Below, one piece after another: positions 53,562 through 64,000 of a DNA stretch of 64,000 nt. Origin of the DNA: Omphiscola glabra (Eukaryota; Mollusca; Gastropoda; Lymnaeidae); assembly GCA_964017045.1 (NCBI GenBank), contig OZ024810.1, forward strand, positions 16,735,204 through 16,799,203, read 5' to 3'. The translations under genes and the position numbers were made by a program. The notes under the pieces were generated by a model. That model did not search any database. It was not told the DNA's origin and was given only the letters and a program-made list of their open reading frames with translations. Each line of letters starts with the position of its first letter. Position 1 is the stretch's first letter.

Positions 53562-53640
53562 GTAAGTTTTAACATATAATAACGTTTTATCGCGTTTTTT
53601 TTTTAAAGTTAATGTCGGGGTAAGAATGTGTAATTTTATT

Positions 53641-54263
53641 ACAATATTTATTACAACTAAAATCTCTCATAGTATGACTTTTGATGCTGACATATTTATC
53701 TATAATCGTAGTTTTAAGTACTGTAAAGAAACATTTTTTTTATTGAAATAAAATGTGGATAACTATTTTTGGTCATATTTATTTATTTTTGTTTAAAAGC
53801 ATTTAAAATCACATACTCCGTTAAATATGTGTCTCGTTAAGGTCGATAGCATTTTACAAATCTGCCTTTCTAAACGGTATTGTAAATTGATATATAAAGC
53901 TATACATATATCTTAAAAAGAGTTGGAGTTGTCAAGATGGCTAGAACATTAATATATTTAGTAGATATGTATATTCAAGATCGTCAGTACATTGATAAAA
54001 TTAGTAGATATGTGAGGGTCTAGGAAGTTGAGTAAGCCTTTAGTAGAGTTGTGTAATTTGCAGTAGTGTATTTAGTCACATCAGCAGAGCCAACAGTTAG
54101 ATATATTATGGTCCATCAAATCGGACACCAATGGTTTTGAAAAATACTTTTTTTTTTAAATATTAAACCAAAAGTAATTATTTTTGTAGCTACCTTGTCA
54201 TTACAGAAATGGTAATGCAAACATTAATTGGAGTGTGCTGGCTCCTTAAGTAGCTTTATTATA
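53641..54263. other. AT-rich sequence, nothing recognised
   Basis: No exon or element end supported. Confidence 0.4.
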
Positions 54264-55152
54264 TGATATCATTGGGCTCACTATGGGATATCATTGGGCT
54301 CACTATGGGATATCATTAGGTTCACTGTGGGATACATCAGTAGGTTCACTGTGGGATACATCAGTAGGTTCACTGTGGGATACATCAGTAGGTTCACTGT
54401 GGGATACATCAGTAGGTTCACTGTGGGATACATCAGTAGGTTCACTGTGGGATATATCAGTAGGTTCACTGTGGGATATATCAGTAGGTTCACTGTGGGA
54501 TATATCAGTAGGTTCACTGTGGGATATATCATTAGGTTCACTGTGGGATATATCAGTAGGTTCACTGTGGGATACATCAGTAGGTTCACTGTGGGATACA
54601 TCAGTAGGTTCACTGTGGGATACATCAGTAGGTTCACTTTGGGATACATCAGTAGGTTTACTGTGGGATACATCAGTAGGTTCACTGTGGGATACATCAG
54701 TAGGTTCACTGTGGGATACATCAGTAGGTTCACTGTGGGATACATCAGTAGGTTTACTGTGGGATACATCAGTAGGTTCACTGTGGGATACATCAGTAGG
54801 TTCACTGTGGGATACATCAGTAGGTTCACTGTGGGATACATCAGTAGGTTCACTGTGGGATACATCAGTAGGTTCACTGTGGGATACATTAGTAGGTTCA
54901 CTGTGGGATACATCAGTAGGTTCACTGTGGGATACATCAGTAGGTTCACTGTGGGATACATCAGTAGGTTCACTGTGGGATACATCAGTAGGTTCACAGT
55001 GGGATACATCAGTAGGTTCACTGTGGGATACATCAGTAGGTTCACTGTGGGATACATCAGTAGGTTCACTGTGGGATACATCAGTAGGTTCACTGTGGGA
55101 TACATCAGTAGGTTCACTGTGGGATACATCAGTAGGTTCACTGTGGGATATT
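54264..55152. repeat. 24-bp satellite, about 37 copies
   Basis: Units TAGGTTCACTGTGGGATACA followed by TCAG, very homogeneous, with ATATATCAG variants near 54465-54560. Frames of 291-312 codons are open on both strands because 24 is a multiple of three and the unit lacks stops in four registers. Stray related units appear at 55680-55760. Confidence 0.97.
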
Positions 55153-55510
55153 GTAACACACCAAGTTAACCATGATCTGTCACATGACACTAATAGCTAT
55201 TCTCACTGCACGATGGCGTAGTGATTTGACAATAATGAATCAAAACACGAGAAAAGCAGTGACTAGTTTTTTTTTTTATAGCGGAAGGAGAAGTCACGAT
55301 TTTATTAGTAGAGGGAGTGTAAGATTTTATCTTGGGTGTGAGCAGACATGTTGGATGTCTAAAATGGATCATTGAATTAATTGTGGATAAAGTATTCTTG
55401 AACGTGTGTGTGTATGTTATATATCCTTTACATTGTAACTATGCCTGAAACAAGGATGTCCTAACAACAAGGAATTATTTGTGTTATTCATTATGCATAA
55501 TAAAGTACTG
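55148..55510. mobile_element. LTR-like repeat, second copy
   Basis: Starts TGTAACACACCAAGTTAACC and ends near AATAAAGTACTGTGTAAATT; similar over about 340 bp to 32685-33045. It directly abuts the satellite. Confidence 0.5.
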
Positions 55511-55729
55511 TGTAAATTATCCAATTGGACCTATTCAATTCTCGAGAGAGAGAGAGGTAGAGATCAGATTGAGGATTGGGCGTATTCAATAAGCAGTGGC
55601 AGGCCCTCCATTACATTAAAGCTCACAATATTAGTTAACATTGTCACAGTAACGATTGTTACAGTTGTTACAGACATCATAAGTTTCACTGTGACATATC
55701 AGATGGTTCACTGTGGGATATCATAAGTT

Positions 55730-58700
55730 TCACTATGGCAAATCAGTATGTTGACTGTGGTGTTATAGCTTTGACTCTACGTTATCTACTTTGTAAAAAA
55801 AAATCTTTACAATTAAGAGATGAGATCAGCATGAATTGAACAAGCATGGGGAATAAGATATTCTGTAGCACTGTTGCAAATGTTAATTCTAAGGAAGAGC
55901 AACGGTAAAAATAGCACTGACACTGTGGCATTACATAGCTTACAAAATATCGTTGTCAAAACAATCGTCAAGGCAGGCTGTAATGTGTACTGATGTAAAA
56001 TGATATACGTGGATTTAAGCTTAATGATTTCATGGGATCCAGGGTGGGGGGAGCGTGAGGTACACCACCGATGGCAATTATTTTGGTAGCGGAATTTTTT
56101 CATCCAAACCATATGCTGCATTGAGCCATCTTGTTATGTATTATGTAACCGTTGTGTGGGGGGTGGCTGAAACAAAGAAAGCATACGGGGCGTCACAGAC
56201 TCCAGCTTAGCTACTGATATCATTCTAGAATCCCAAACTGATCTTAAATTAAAAACAGCTTAAATCGGGATTTCCCTCAAACAGGAAATCATCCTAAATA
56301 GAATTTAGACCACTTACTTCTGTCAACTGCGGTTCTTCCAGAACTGTTCCGTTTGAGTGACTGATCGAAAAAAAAAACTATGAAATTTATCTAGGACTGG
56401 TGTCAGATGCGTTGCATTTTTTATTTTTTTATTTATTTATTTTTTTGACCATAAATATTTATGTTGTGGGCACGGCAATGTAGGAATCGAGGGGTGTTTC
56501 TGGTTCGCGGAAAGAAAAGAAAACGACACTTAGGGAAACTTTTGTGAGCGAAATCATTTCAATACAAATTCAGGGGCGGGGGAGAGGGGGCACGAGATTT
56601 TCACGGCGTTACGTCACTGCTTATCATGTACTAAAATGAATTAGTTGAATCTCTAACACGTCTTTTTGAGTCATTTAAAATGCAAGCGATGATCTACCAA
56701 TTATGTTTAATGAAATATGGACTTCGATTAATTCTATTCAGGTTCCCCCCATACGTCTGAATGTCTTTTGTTAACCTACAAAATAGTACGCTATTCCATA
56801 TCATTTACAGGTTCCGTTCTTCAGATGTAATTAATAAGGATTACAAGTCTTTGTGGGTTTCCCAGAATTGAGTTTTGCTACCGAGAAAATAGATCTCCCC
56901 CAATAATGCATTAGAAAACCTTTTATACGAATATAGCCGGAATTGGTAATGTCTCTATTGCCTCTGTATGTATATATATATATATAAATAATATTAATGT
57001 GTAATGTCCATTTTAATGTTAAATGTAAACTTAATGATGATTGTCATCTTTAGTTGGAATTCATATAATGCTGAGTGACCATCTCTTCGTTTCAAGACAA
57101 TTTCCTCCAGCAGTAGGGGGAAGAATGGGGAATCCTGTTGTTAGCTAAAATTAGGTCAACCCCGTCATGGCTAAATATAGAGAGCTGAGTAAAATATTTA
57201 TCTTTGTCCATGTGATTTTCAACTTTTGGTAACAGCATTTTGTTAGATCTCAGATGATGAACATTTGGTTTTGCATATAATAGATAATATACATTTTGTT
57301 ATAGAGATCACAGATCAAATAGAGTCTATATATAGTTCCGAGATCTTAAACATTTTTGCACACACCTCATATAACATACATTTTGATTTAGGGATTCCAG
57401 ATCACATGCATTTTTTTTTTTTTGGCCAGCAAAACAGATTCGATTTATCTCAAAAAGTACGAGAATGATTACGTGCAATCAATAACTCTAACAGTCTCCC
57501 ACCTGCAAATCTTCCAGGGTTGACTAAACATCTTTAGAGCGTTATCCTCCCCCGACCCCCACCACCCCCAATCCACCAATCCTGATTAATCAACTATTTT
57601 CCTTGAAAAAAATTATTTAACATTTTTGAGAAAGTAAACCTTACAAGCTTAGGGTGACGAGACCTGGCAAGCGTCCAAGCAACTTTCCAGTTGTAGTTGT
57701 GTTCTCAATTTCTTAGGGAAATGTGACGTGTTGTTTTTTTTTTTTTTTTTTTTTTTTGCACTGTTAAAATATGTAAGTTTGATTGTATAAAATAATTTAG
57801 GAACGATTCCGTGAAATAATTAATTCGTAGTTGAATAGCTTTTGATTTGGTTTTTCAACCTTCTCATCTGTTTCATATACTTTTTATTTAATTTTTTAAA
57901 AAAATGGTTCATTTTTTTCTTTCTTTTATAAAAGAAATACGCCGGTCTGTTGTCGTTACTACTACGCCTGTAGTTAAGAATCTCTTTAATAAAAAAACAA
58001 AACAATCGTTAACAAACTTACAATAAATAAAACCTTGGCATAGTACATTAAAAAAAAAGTGTTGTCCACTACGCTTCGGCAGTACACAACTGAGCCTCCT
58101 ACACCCGTCCCTCACAACTCCCTTACTGATTGACACCCCCCCCCCCCACCTTTTTTTTTTTGGCCTCGACCTATGTTTTTCATGTCGTGACCTATTTCTC
58201 CGCAACACCGCACGTGCTCCGTGTTGATCTACCACCTCACTTCGTCACCAATGTTACGATTAAATAATCACTTGATGCAATGCTTCGTTTCTATTACCCG
58301 GTGCCTTCTGCATTTGTTACATCTGGTGTAAGGGAGAGGTGGGGTGAGGAAGGAAACATCACCATAATAATAATATTATTTTTGGACACAGGATATGAAT
58401 TCTAGATTTTAAATAAATTACGTGCCAATGCCACCATTTTAAAACCAGCTGATATCCTTACATAAATCAGGATGATCCCGATCGATTACCACAAGCTGAG
58501 TTCAATAAATATTAGCTCACTACATTAAAATGTTCGATCATTTTCGGGGAAGCCAGGTCTTCCTTGTAAAACAATATTGTTTTAGGGAATTTCCGTTCCA
58601 TTTTTTTTTCTTTTAAACACCCTCTCCCGTTTTTAAAAAAAAAAATAGTCTGTGTGTCATATTAGTCTTCAAACTGCGTATCTCAGTGTTGCAGTAGAAA

Positions 58701-59650
58701 CAAGCTTTGTGTGTTTGAGAGACTCATTGTCCTCATTTGTCTTTTATTTAAAAGCTAAGACTGGAGAAAGAAACGACAATATCTTCATACATTAAATGCT
58801 GATTCTTTTTGGATTGGACCCCTCAAAAATATAGTATGTATGTGAGAACCGTACGAGGTAAACAGTTTTGTACCAATGTTTTCAATGAGGTTACTTTTGA
58901 ACTGTGTACAAAGTAGTTTTAACTTTTTTTTTTTTTCCAAACAAAATGTTTTATAAAATAGAGCAATTGAGTAGCTTTGTTTAAAAAGAGTCGTTTAAAA
59001 AATGTAGTTAATGGAGTTGTGAAATAGAGTTATTAAATCGTTTCATCAAATCGATTTATGATATAATATAGATTTCTAAAAAAAGAGTTATTAACTAGAG
59101 TTATTAAATAGATATTAGTATGTAAAATTGTTAAATAGATTAGCAGACATTAGCAATGATCCATCAACAATTTATTTTATTATTTTCATGTAAATTTTTG
59201 AGAACATAAAAATTCAAAGTTCTTATTGATTGACTTCACTGTTAACATGTTACACAGTTCTTTCACTTTAAATATGTTACAGATTTCTGTCCTTCGCGAA
59301 TCTTGTCACTATAAACTTTACAGCCGAAAACCCTCAGGCAGAGTGTCGGGTTAATGTAATCGTTATTTTTATTGCTCCCCTTATGTCTATATGTAATGTT
59401 CACAACAAGCAGCGTGCCAAAGTTGTGTGTAGACTGTTAAGTTTTATTTTGGAATTGGGCCAATGTTTGCATGGATGTGTCGTGGTTTTTGTTAATTTTA
59501 ACTTTTTTGTGTCCACTCACAGATTTGATAGGTGCGATATTCGTTATATAATTTTTTTTTATAAAACGATTTAAAATATTATTGTTGGGTTTATAAGACA
59601 AAGTGAGGTATCTAATGAAAGATAATTGAACGGAATATATGTTTGTAAAC
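55730..59650. other. Long stretch without recognisable genes
   Basis: AT-rich with homopolymer runs (T run at about 57732-57759, C then T run at 58137-58160). Scattered frames are short and show no family. Nothing is called. Confidence 0.5.
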
Positions 59651-59654
59651 TTAA

Positions 59655-59815
59655 TTCTTCAGTTTAACTAAAATAAACTACCACAAATGACATCCGAATG
59701 GGACTTATTCAAAACGGAACAGGACACGCAAAGCCGCCATTCGCACCCGGGTCCCATTAGACTCAATGCTATTCGGGTGTCATTTGTGGGACTTTATTTT
59801 CGTTAAAATGAAGAG
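59655..59815. mobile_element. TTAA-flanked foldback MITE (161 bp)
   Basis: Arms of about 46 bp: TCTTCAGTTTAACTAAAATA on the left and, inverted, TCTTCATTTTAACGAAAATA on the right, both continuing through CCACAAATGACA and CCGAAT. TTAA lies at 59651-59654 and 59816-59819, a piggyBac-type target duplication. There is no coding inside. Confidence 0.75.
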
Positions 59816-59819
59816 TTAA

Positions 59820-61170
59820 TCTCTCGGGCTACACGAATGTCAGAATGACACAGCCATCTCGATTCACCACTGATGAACAGTATGAACACATATACCAGGT
59901 TTATATCTAGTTTACACATACACACAGACACACACATACATACACAAGCTCACACGTTAGTTTTTTAAAAATAATTTTTGTTTATTGTGATTATTATTTT
60001 GTTAATTATAAAAACAGATGCAATCCAAGATTCGTAAAGGATAAATAATAACGATATGTTTCGCAAAGACATTTAATGATTGACTGTATCGCACCAGGGG
60101 CTAGTTATTTCCATGTCGTCAAAGCTCAACGAAATGACCTAATGTGAAGTCAAATATTCACAAAAGTTTTGGTGTTTGGCGTGAACATCAACTAGGTCAC
60201 TTTGGCAATCGCATTCGCTGGAACTGCAGCTGATAGTTTATATTTTATAATACATATAAAGTGTGTGATTTATATATATTATATTACATATAAAGTGTGT
60301 GATTTATATTTTGTATTACTTCTCGTGGGATACAAAATAGCAAACACATTTTTCGGTGGATGTTGTATTTCAATTTCAAATGTGGAACGTGTTTGTCCCC
60401 CCGCCTCTCTGTAGCAAAGGTTCCCAATGTATGTGCAGATTTCACTTAGGCCTATATGTTTCTGATGTATTCAGATAAATATGTGTAGCATGTACACGGA
60501 GACGCCATACGCTTTTCTTGCACGTTTAGACATATGTGCTTGTCATGTATGTTAAGGCTGAGGTCAATAATTTTTTTTTCAATCATTTCAAAACCAGGCG
60601 TTCAAAATCATTTCAATTTTAGCGCCATGATTGTTCAGGAAAAAAAAATCATTTCAATTTTAGCGCCATGATTGTTCAGGAAAAAAAATCATTTATGGCT
60701 ATACAGAAAAACTCTTAATAGTCGATCGGGTGAGGGGGTTAAGTGGGTTGGGGGTCTTTACTTTCCTTTTAATTTCATATTGTTTTTTTTTTGTTTTTTT
60801 TGGTGTCTGTTCGGGCATTTTATTTATGTGTGTTGGGTGTCGCATGCCCTGGCCTACATTAAAACGTGCATATCTTATAGTGCCTACTTTTGTGTGTGTT
60901 GTGGTCGATGCGTATCAAAGAGGTGTAGAGAACGGTTGTATTTGTGACAAGTCTGGCGTTTTACCGTTTGTGAATCTTAATTAGAGATTTTGAACTCCGC
61001 TGATTAAAATTTAATCCTGTCAGTGGCGGACGGGTCATTTTGAGCATGGTGTTTTGGGGGGAAAGAGGGTGGGTGGGAAGGAGGAAGGCGGTGCTAGGGT
61101 CAGAGGTCAAAATCTAGCATTAGTATGAACAACGTTAAAATTTGTATTTAATCAACGACAGTAGCATCAC
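59820..61170. other. Unassigned sequence with short duplications
   Basis: CA-rich microsatellite at about 59916-59945; a 42-bp tandem pair with ATATAAAGTGTGTGATTTAT at 60250-60310; a tandem pair with TTTTAGCGCCATGATTGTTC at 60616-60680. No gene. Confidence 0.5.
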
Positions 61171-61172
61171 AT

Positions 61173-61174
<2 letters not shown>

Positions 61175-61221
<47 letters not shown>
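61175..61221. repeat. TA microsatellite
   Basis: About 23 TA units. Confidence 0.95.
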
Positions 61222-61225
<4 letters not shown>

Positions 61226-61514
61226 GAAGTTTTCCCCATGACAAGACCCTGGGTGATCTTATATTCTTTATGTAATCTGACTCATACCTACGAGATTAAT
61301 TATATCACTGAACCCATCGGGGAGTCCTTCTATCACATGACACTCACCTCTATCACCTGAAACATTCAAGTATTTCTATCACCAGTCCTTTGTTCGGCGG
61401 GGAGTACTTCTATTTAGCAGCCAGGAAGAAATATATGGAATTTATATACGTGTGTAAATACACAATCACAGATGTATGTATAGATCTGTATAAATCTGTA
61501 TATAAATGTATAAT

Positions 61515-62330
61515 TTATTGGTTGTTGAGCATATCCCATATCTTGGATCCAATATGTATGGTTATCACTCTGTTGACGAAGAGGTAAACATCAGGATCGC
61601 AAAGGCAGGAGCAACTATGGCTAAATTAAATAAGCGGGTGTGGAATAATCTCAATCTAAGTGAGCAAGCAAAACAAACTGTCTATCAGGCATATGTGCTA
61701 AAAACGCTTCAATATGACAGTGCAGTTTGGACCACATACACCAGTCACGAGCGAAAACTCAACAGCTTCAAGCAAAGATGTCTGCGTCGAATTTTAGAAA
61801 TTCTATGGCAGGACAAGGTGCCTAACACAGGTCTTTGAACGTGCAAAAATGTGTAGCATTTTCTCCGCTTTAGCAAGGGGCTCCTAGAGTGGTTAGGCTA
61901 TGTAAGGAGAATGTAGAACAGCCGTATTCCAGAGAACCTGCTCTATGGAGAGTTGGCAGAATGGACAAGAATTACTGGACGGCCACGACTGAGATTTAAG
62001 GACGTTTGCAAAATTCGCATGAGGGAATCCAGCATTGAAATCAACGAATGGGAGATCATTGCTGAACAACGTTCTAGATGGTGAACAGCAGTGTATGAAG
62101 GAGTAAAAGGGGCAAACGATGCACGAAACGAAGCCCTTGCAAAAAAAAAAAAAAAGCGCAATACGGAAGGCCGAAACTAACCTGGAGTCAATATTCTCCT
62201 GCGAGAAATGCAGACGAGATTGCCATTCCAGGATTGGCCTAGCGAGTCATTTGTTAAAGTGTACATAGCTACTCCATCGTCTCTCGTTGACGGAAGGATG
62301 CCATATAATGAAACATAGACTTATTATAGC
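61515..62330 (+). mobile_element. LINE ORF2 C-terminal fragment, decayed
   Basis: Begins in RT with IPYLGSNMYG and continues through RIAKAGATMAKLNKRVW, LKTLQYDSAVWTTY and FKQRCLRRILEILWQDKVPN, then in other frames through LYGELAEWTRITGRPRLRF and an RPKLTW tail. This is the well-known C-terminal half of LINE endonuclease-reverse transcriptases. Stops and frameshifts occur after 61838, and an A run at 62141-62154 breaks the frame. Confidence 0.82.
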
Positions 62331-62529
62331 ACTCCATCATTTATAGCGGTAATCAGGCAAATGATTATTGGTCCATTATTAACATGTAGAGGTTGTATGT
62401 GGGCACAGTTCATTTCTTATGTGCATAAATCATGTAATACATCTCCGGGTTGCAGGCTTACCCAAATGGTAACAAAACATTCACTTTTTTTACAAAAAAA
62501 AAATTAATAAAGAATGAATTCAGCTGTTT

Positions 62530-62719
62530 CAGTGACGTAGTGAGGGGGGGGGCAAGGGGGCATCTGGCCCCGGGCGCTACTCAAAAAGGGGCGCCAAATG
62601 GTATATTTTACTATAATATTGTATGGTTTTCGAATAGGTGGGAGCGCTAAAAAGGTATTGGGGGGGGGCGCTAAAAAGGTATTGTGCCCCGGGCGCGAGT
62701 TAAGCTCACTACGCCACTG
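62530..62719 (-). mobile_element. hAT-type MITE, copy 4 (190 bp), inverted
   Basis: The same family as 3371, 22185 and 25915 in the opposite orientation, from CAGTGACGTAGTGAG to CTCACTACGCCACTG. Target duplication AGCTGTTT/GGCTGTTT (62522-62529 and 62720-62727), 7 of 8 matching. An internal GCGCTAAAAAGGTATTG is duplicated. Confidence 0.9.
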
Positions 62720-62727
62720 GGCTGTTT

Positions 62728-63099
62728 GAGCAATGACAAATGTTGATCCAAAACAGAATGAATGTAAATCGGAATCAGGGTTAATGTAAATCAGAGACAT
62801 AATGCATGTAAATCCAAGTCAGTGTGGCGGATAGTGACGTTGCATAGAGGTTGGGTGCCCTTCGATATGGTCACAGTAACAATTCAGAGTCAAAACTCCT
62901 TTCCTCCAAGGCCCGTGCAGAGCTGGTGTGCTGCAAGAATCAAATAACACAGGGAAGTAAAATGGTTCAGATTCATCATAAGAAATGAGTACGTCCAAAC
63001 GACAAGCCACCTCCTGTATCCACGGCAATGGTCACTGACATACACAACAATAATTAGACACCATCTTTTTTTCCCCACGTGGCTTGGTTCAACACAACA
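62728..63099. other. Unassigned sequence
   Basis: A few AATGTAAATC words recur near 62760-62815; otherwise nothing recognised. Confidence 0.4.
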
Positions 63100-63207
63100 C
63101 CACGGTCATAGGTCATACGTCATGGGGTCAGACGTCATAGGTCAGACGGCATAGGTCAGACGTCATAGGTCATACGTCATAGGTAATACGTCTTAGGTAA
63201 TACGTCA
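63100..63207. repeat. 14-bp repeat, about 7 copies
   Basis: Units ACGTCATAGGTCAG or ACGTCATAGGTCAT in tandem. A run of about 16 G follows at 63225-63239. Confidence 0.88.
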
Positions 63208-63522
63208 GACGGGACCAACTAAATTGGGGGGGGGGGGGGTGAAAGGGAAAATAACTAAAAGAAAAAATACTTTCATTTACTCACACAACAACAGAACCAG
63301 ACACAGAAATACATCACGTGATGTGACTGTGACATTCAGGATAAATGTAAAGCAGAGACAGAAGGAATGTAAATATACAACCAATATAAATAAAAAAAAA
63401 TTGGGACATGTCTGAGACATTTATAGCTAAAAAATATTGCTACAATATATTTTCAGGCACCAGCATATTTTTTTTTTAATCTCTAATTTAGAAACACAGA
63501 GTTTATATAATTCTCTTATTAA

Positions 63523-64000
63523 GCCCAGTTTCTAGAGCCCATGCAAGCCACTGATTAAAGCCGATATATAAGCACTGGTTCTATAGCCCGCACAAGAGAC
63601 TCATTAAATCCATTATATCAGGCCAGTTTCTAGAGCCCGTACAGGCCACTCATGAAATCCATTATATCAGGCCAGTTTCTAGAGCCCGTGCAAGCCACTC
63701 GTGAAATCCATTATATCAGGCCAGTTTCTAGAGCCCGTGCAAGCCACTCATGAAATCCATTATATCAGGCCAGTTTCTAGAGCCCGTACAGGCCACTCAT
63801 GAAATCCATTATATCAGGCCAGTTTCTAGAGCCCGTGCAAGCCACTCGTGAAATCCATTATATCAGGCCAGTTTCTAGAGCCCGTGCAAGCCACTCATGA
63901 AATCCATTATATCAGGCCAGTTTCTAGAGCCCGTACAAGCCACTCATGAAATCCATTATATCAGGCCAGTTTCTAGAGCCCGTACAGGCCACTCATGAAA
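63523..64000. repeat. 49-bp satellite, about 9.5 copies, running off the window
   Basis: Units CCAGTTTCTAGAGCCCGTAC, then AGGCCACTCATGAAATCCAT and TATATCAGG. The first two units are diverged and the rest nearly identical, so the array edge is at the left and its true size is unknown. Confidence 0.95.

Larger units (their letters stand above)
52480..53640 (+). repeat. Third, partial duplication copy (C)
   Basis: Pairs with 26670-27835: the CAAATGATAT repeats, the TTGATTCCATTTTCCCCTAG block (52785/26986), the promoter and the leader exon. Similarity ends soon after the leader donor. Confidence 0.75.

Noticed and set aside
54281..55221. Four frames of about 291-312 codons, the longest after the vWA-like genes
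   Set aside because: 24-bp satellite; open on both strands at once, with no unique sequence inside.
60672..60984. Two overlapping frames of 84-91 codons with hydrophobic stretches
   Set aside because: Low-complexity T-rich sequence, no splice or homologue support.

Overview
This is an AT-rich animal nuclear DNA window with GT-AG introns, very dense minisatellites, CR1/L2-like and other LINE fragments, Ty3/gypsy remnants and hAT-type MITEs. The style fits a lophotrochozoan, most likely a gastropod mollusc; that assignment is inference from genome texture and not from a marker gene. By my count roughly one seventh of the window is tandem repeat. Most long open frames seen here are artefacts of such arrays.

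Left part (1-7170): three minisatellite blocks (220-2640), a MITE inside an older TTAGGG-like repeat element (3354-3939), and a decayed gypsy element (about 4690-7015) whose reverse-transcriptase frame is split by a 29-bp tandem array.

Centre-left (7171-24897): one plus-strand gene with 15 recognisable coding exons, assembled by hand from splice sites and phase. It encodes a type I membrane protein: an N-terminal cysteine-rich region (two exons), two mutually similar Ig-like domains, a short stalk, one transmembrane helix, and a tail built from nine small exons. All internal junctions from the second domain on are phase 1. The signal-peptide exon was not found. Almost every long intron holds its own private minisatellite.

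Centre-right (27045-51880): two tandem copies (A and B) of a segment of about 10-14 kb. Each carries a two-exon gene for a secreted protein of about 393 residues: a 15-residue leader exon, a phase-1 intron, and one long exon with a divergent von Willebrand factor A-like domain whose metal-binding motif is lost. The two proteins are about 85% identical by hand count. Each unit also carries a second, decayed leader exon with its promoter. A third partial copy (52133-53561) has a relic of the receptor tail followed by an intact leader exon. Copy B has received a gypsy fragment, an RNase H-bearing LINE and a CR1/L2-like LINE; copy A has received a TA-flanked MITE and an LTR-like block. Each copy therefore serves as the empty-site control for the other.

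Right part (54264-64000): a 24-bp satellite, an LTR-like repeat, a TTAA-flanked foldback MITE, a LINE 3' fragment, another hAT MITE and a 49-bp satellite running off the end. I see no gene there.

The picture worth testing is a tandemly duplicating locus in which an Ig-like receptor gene and secreted vWA-like genes are repeated side by side, as in animal immune or allorecognition clusters. The most unusual single feature is a core promoter of this family amplified into twelve 42-bp tandem copies (49757-50258).
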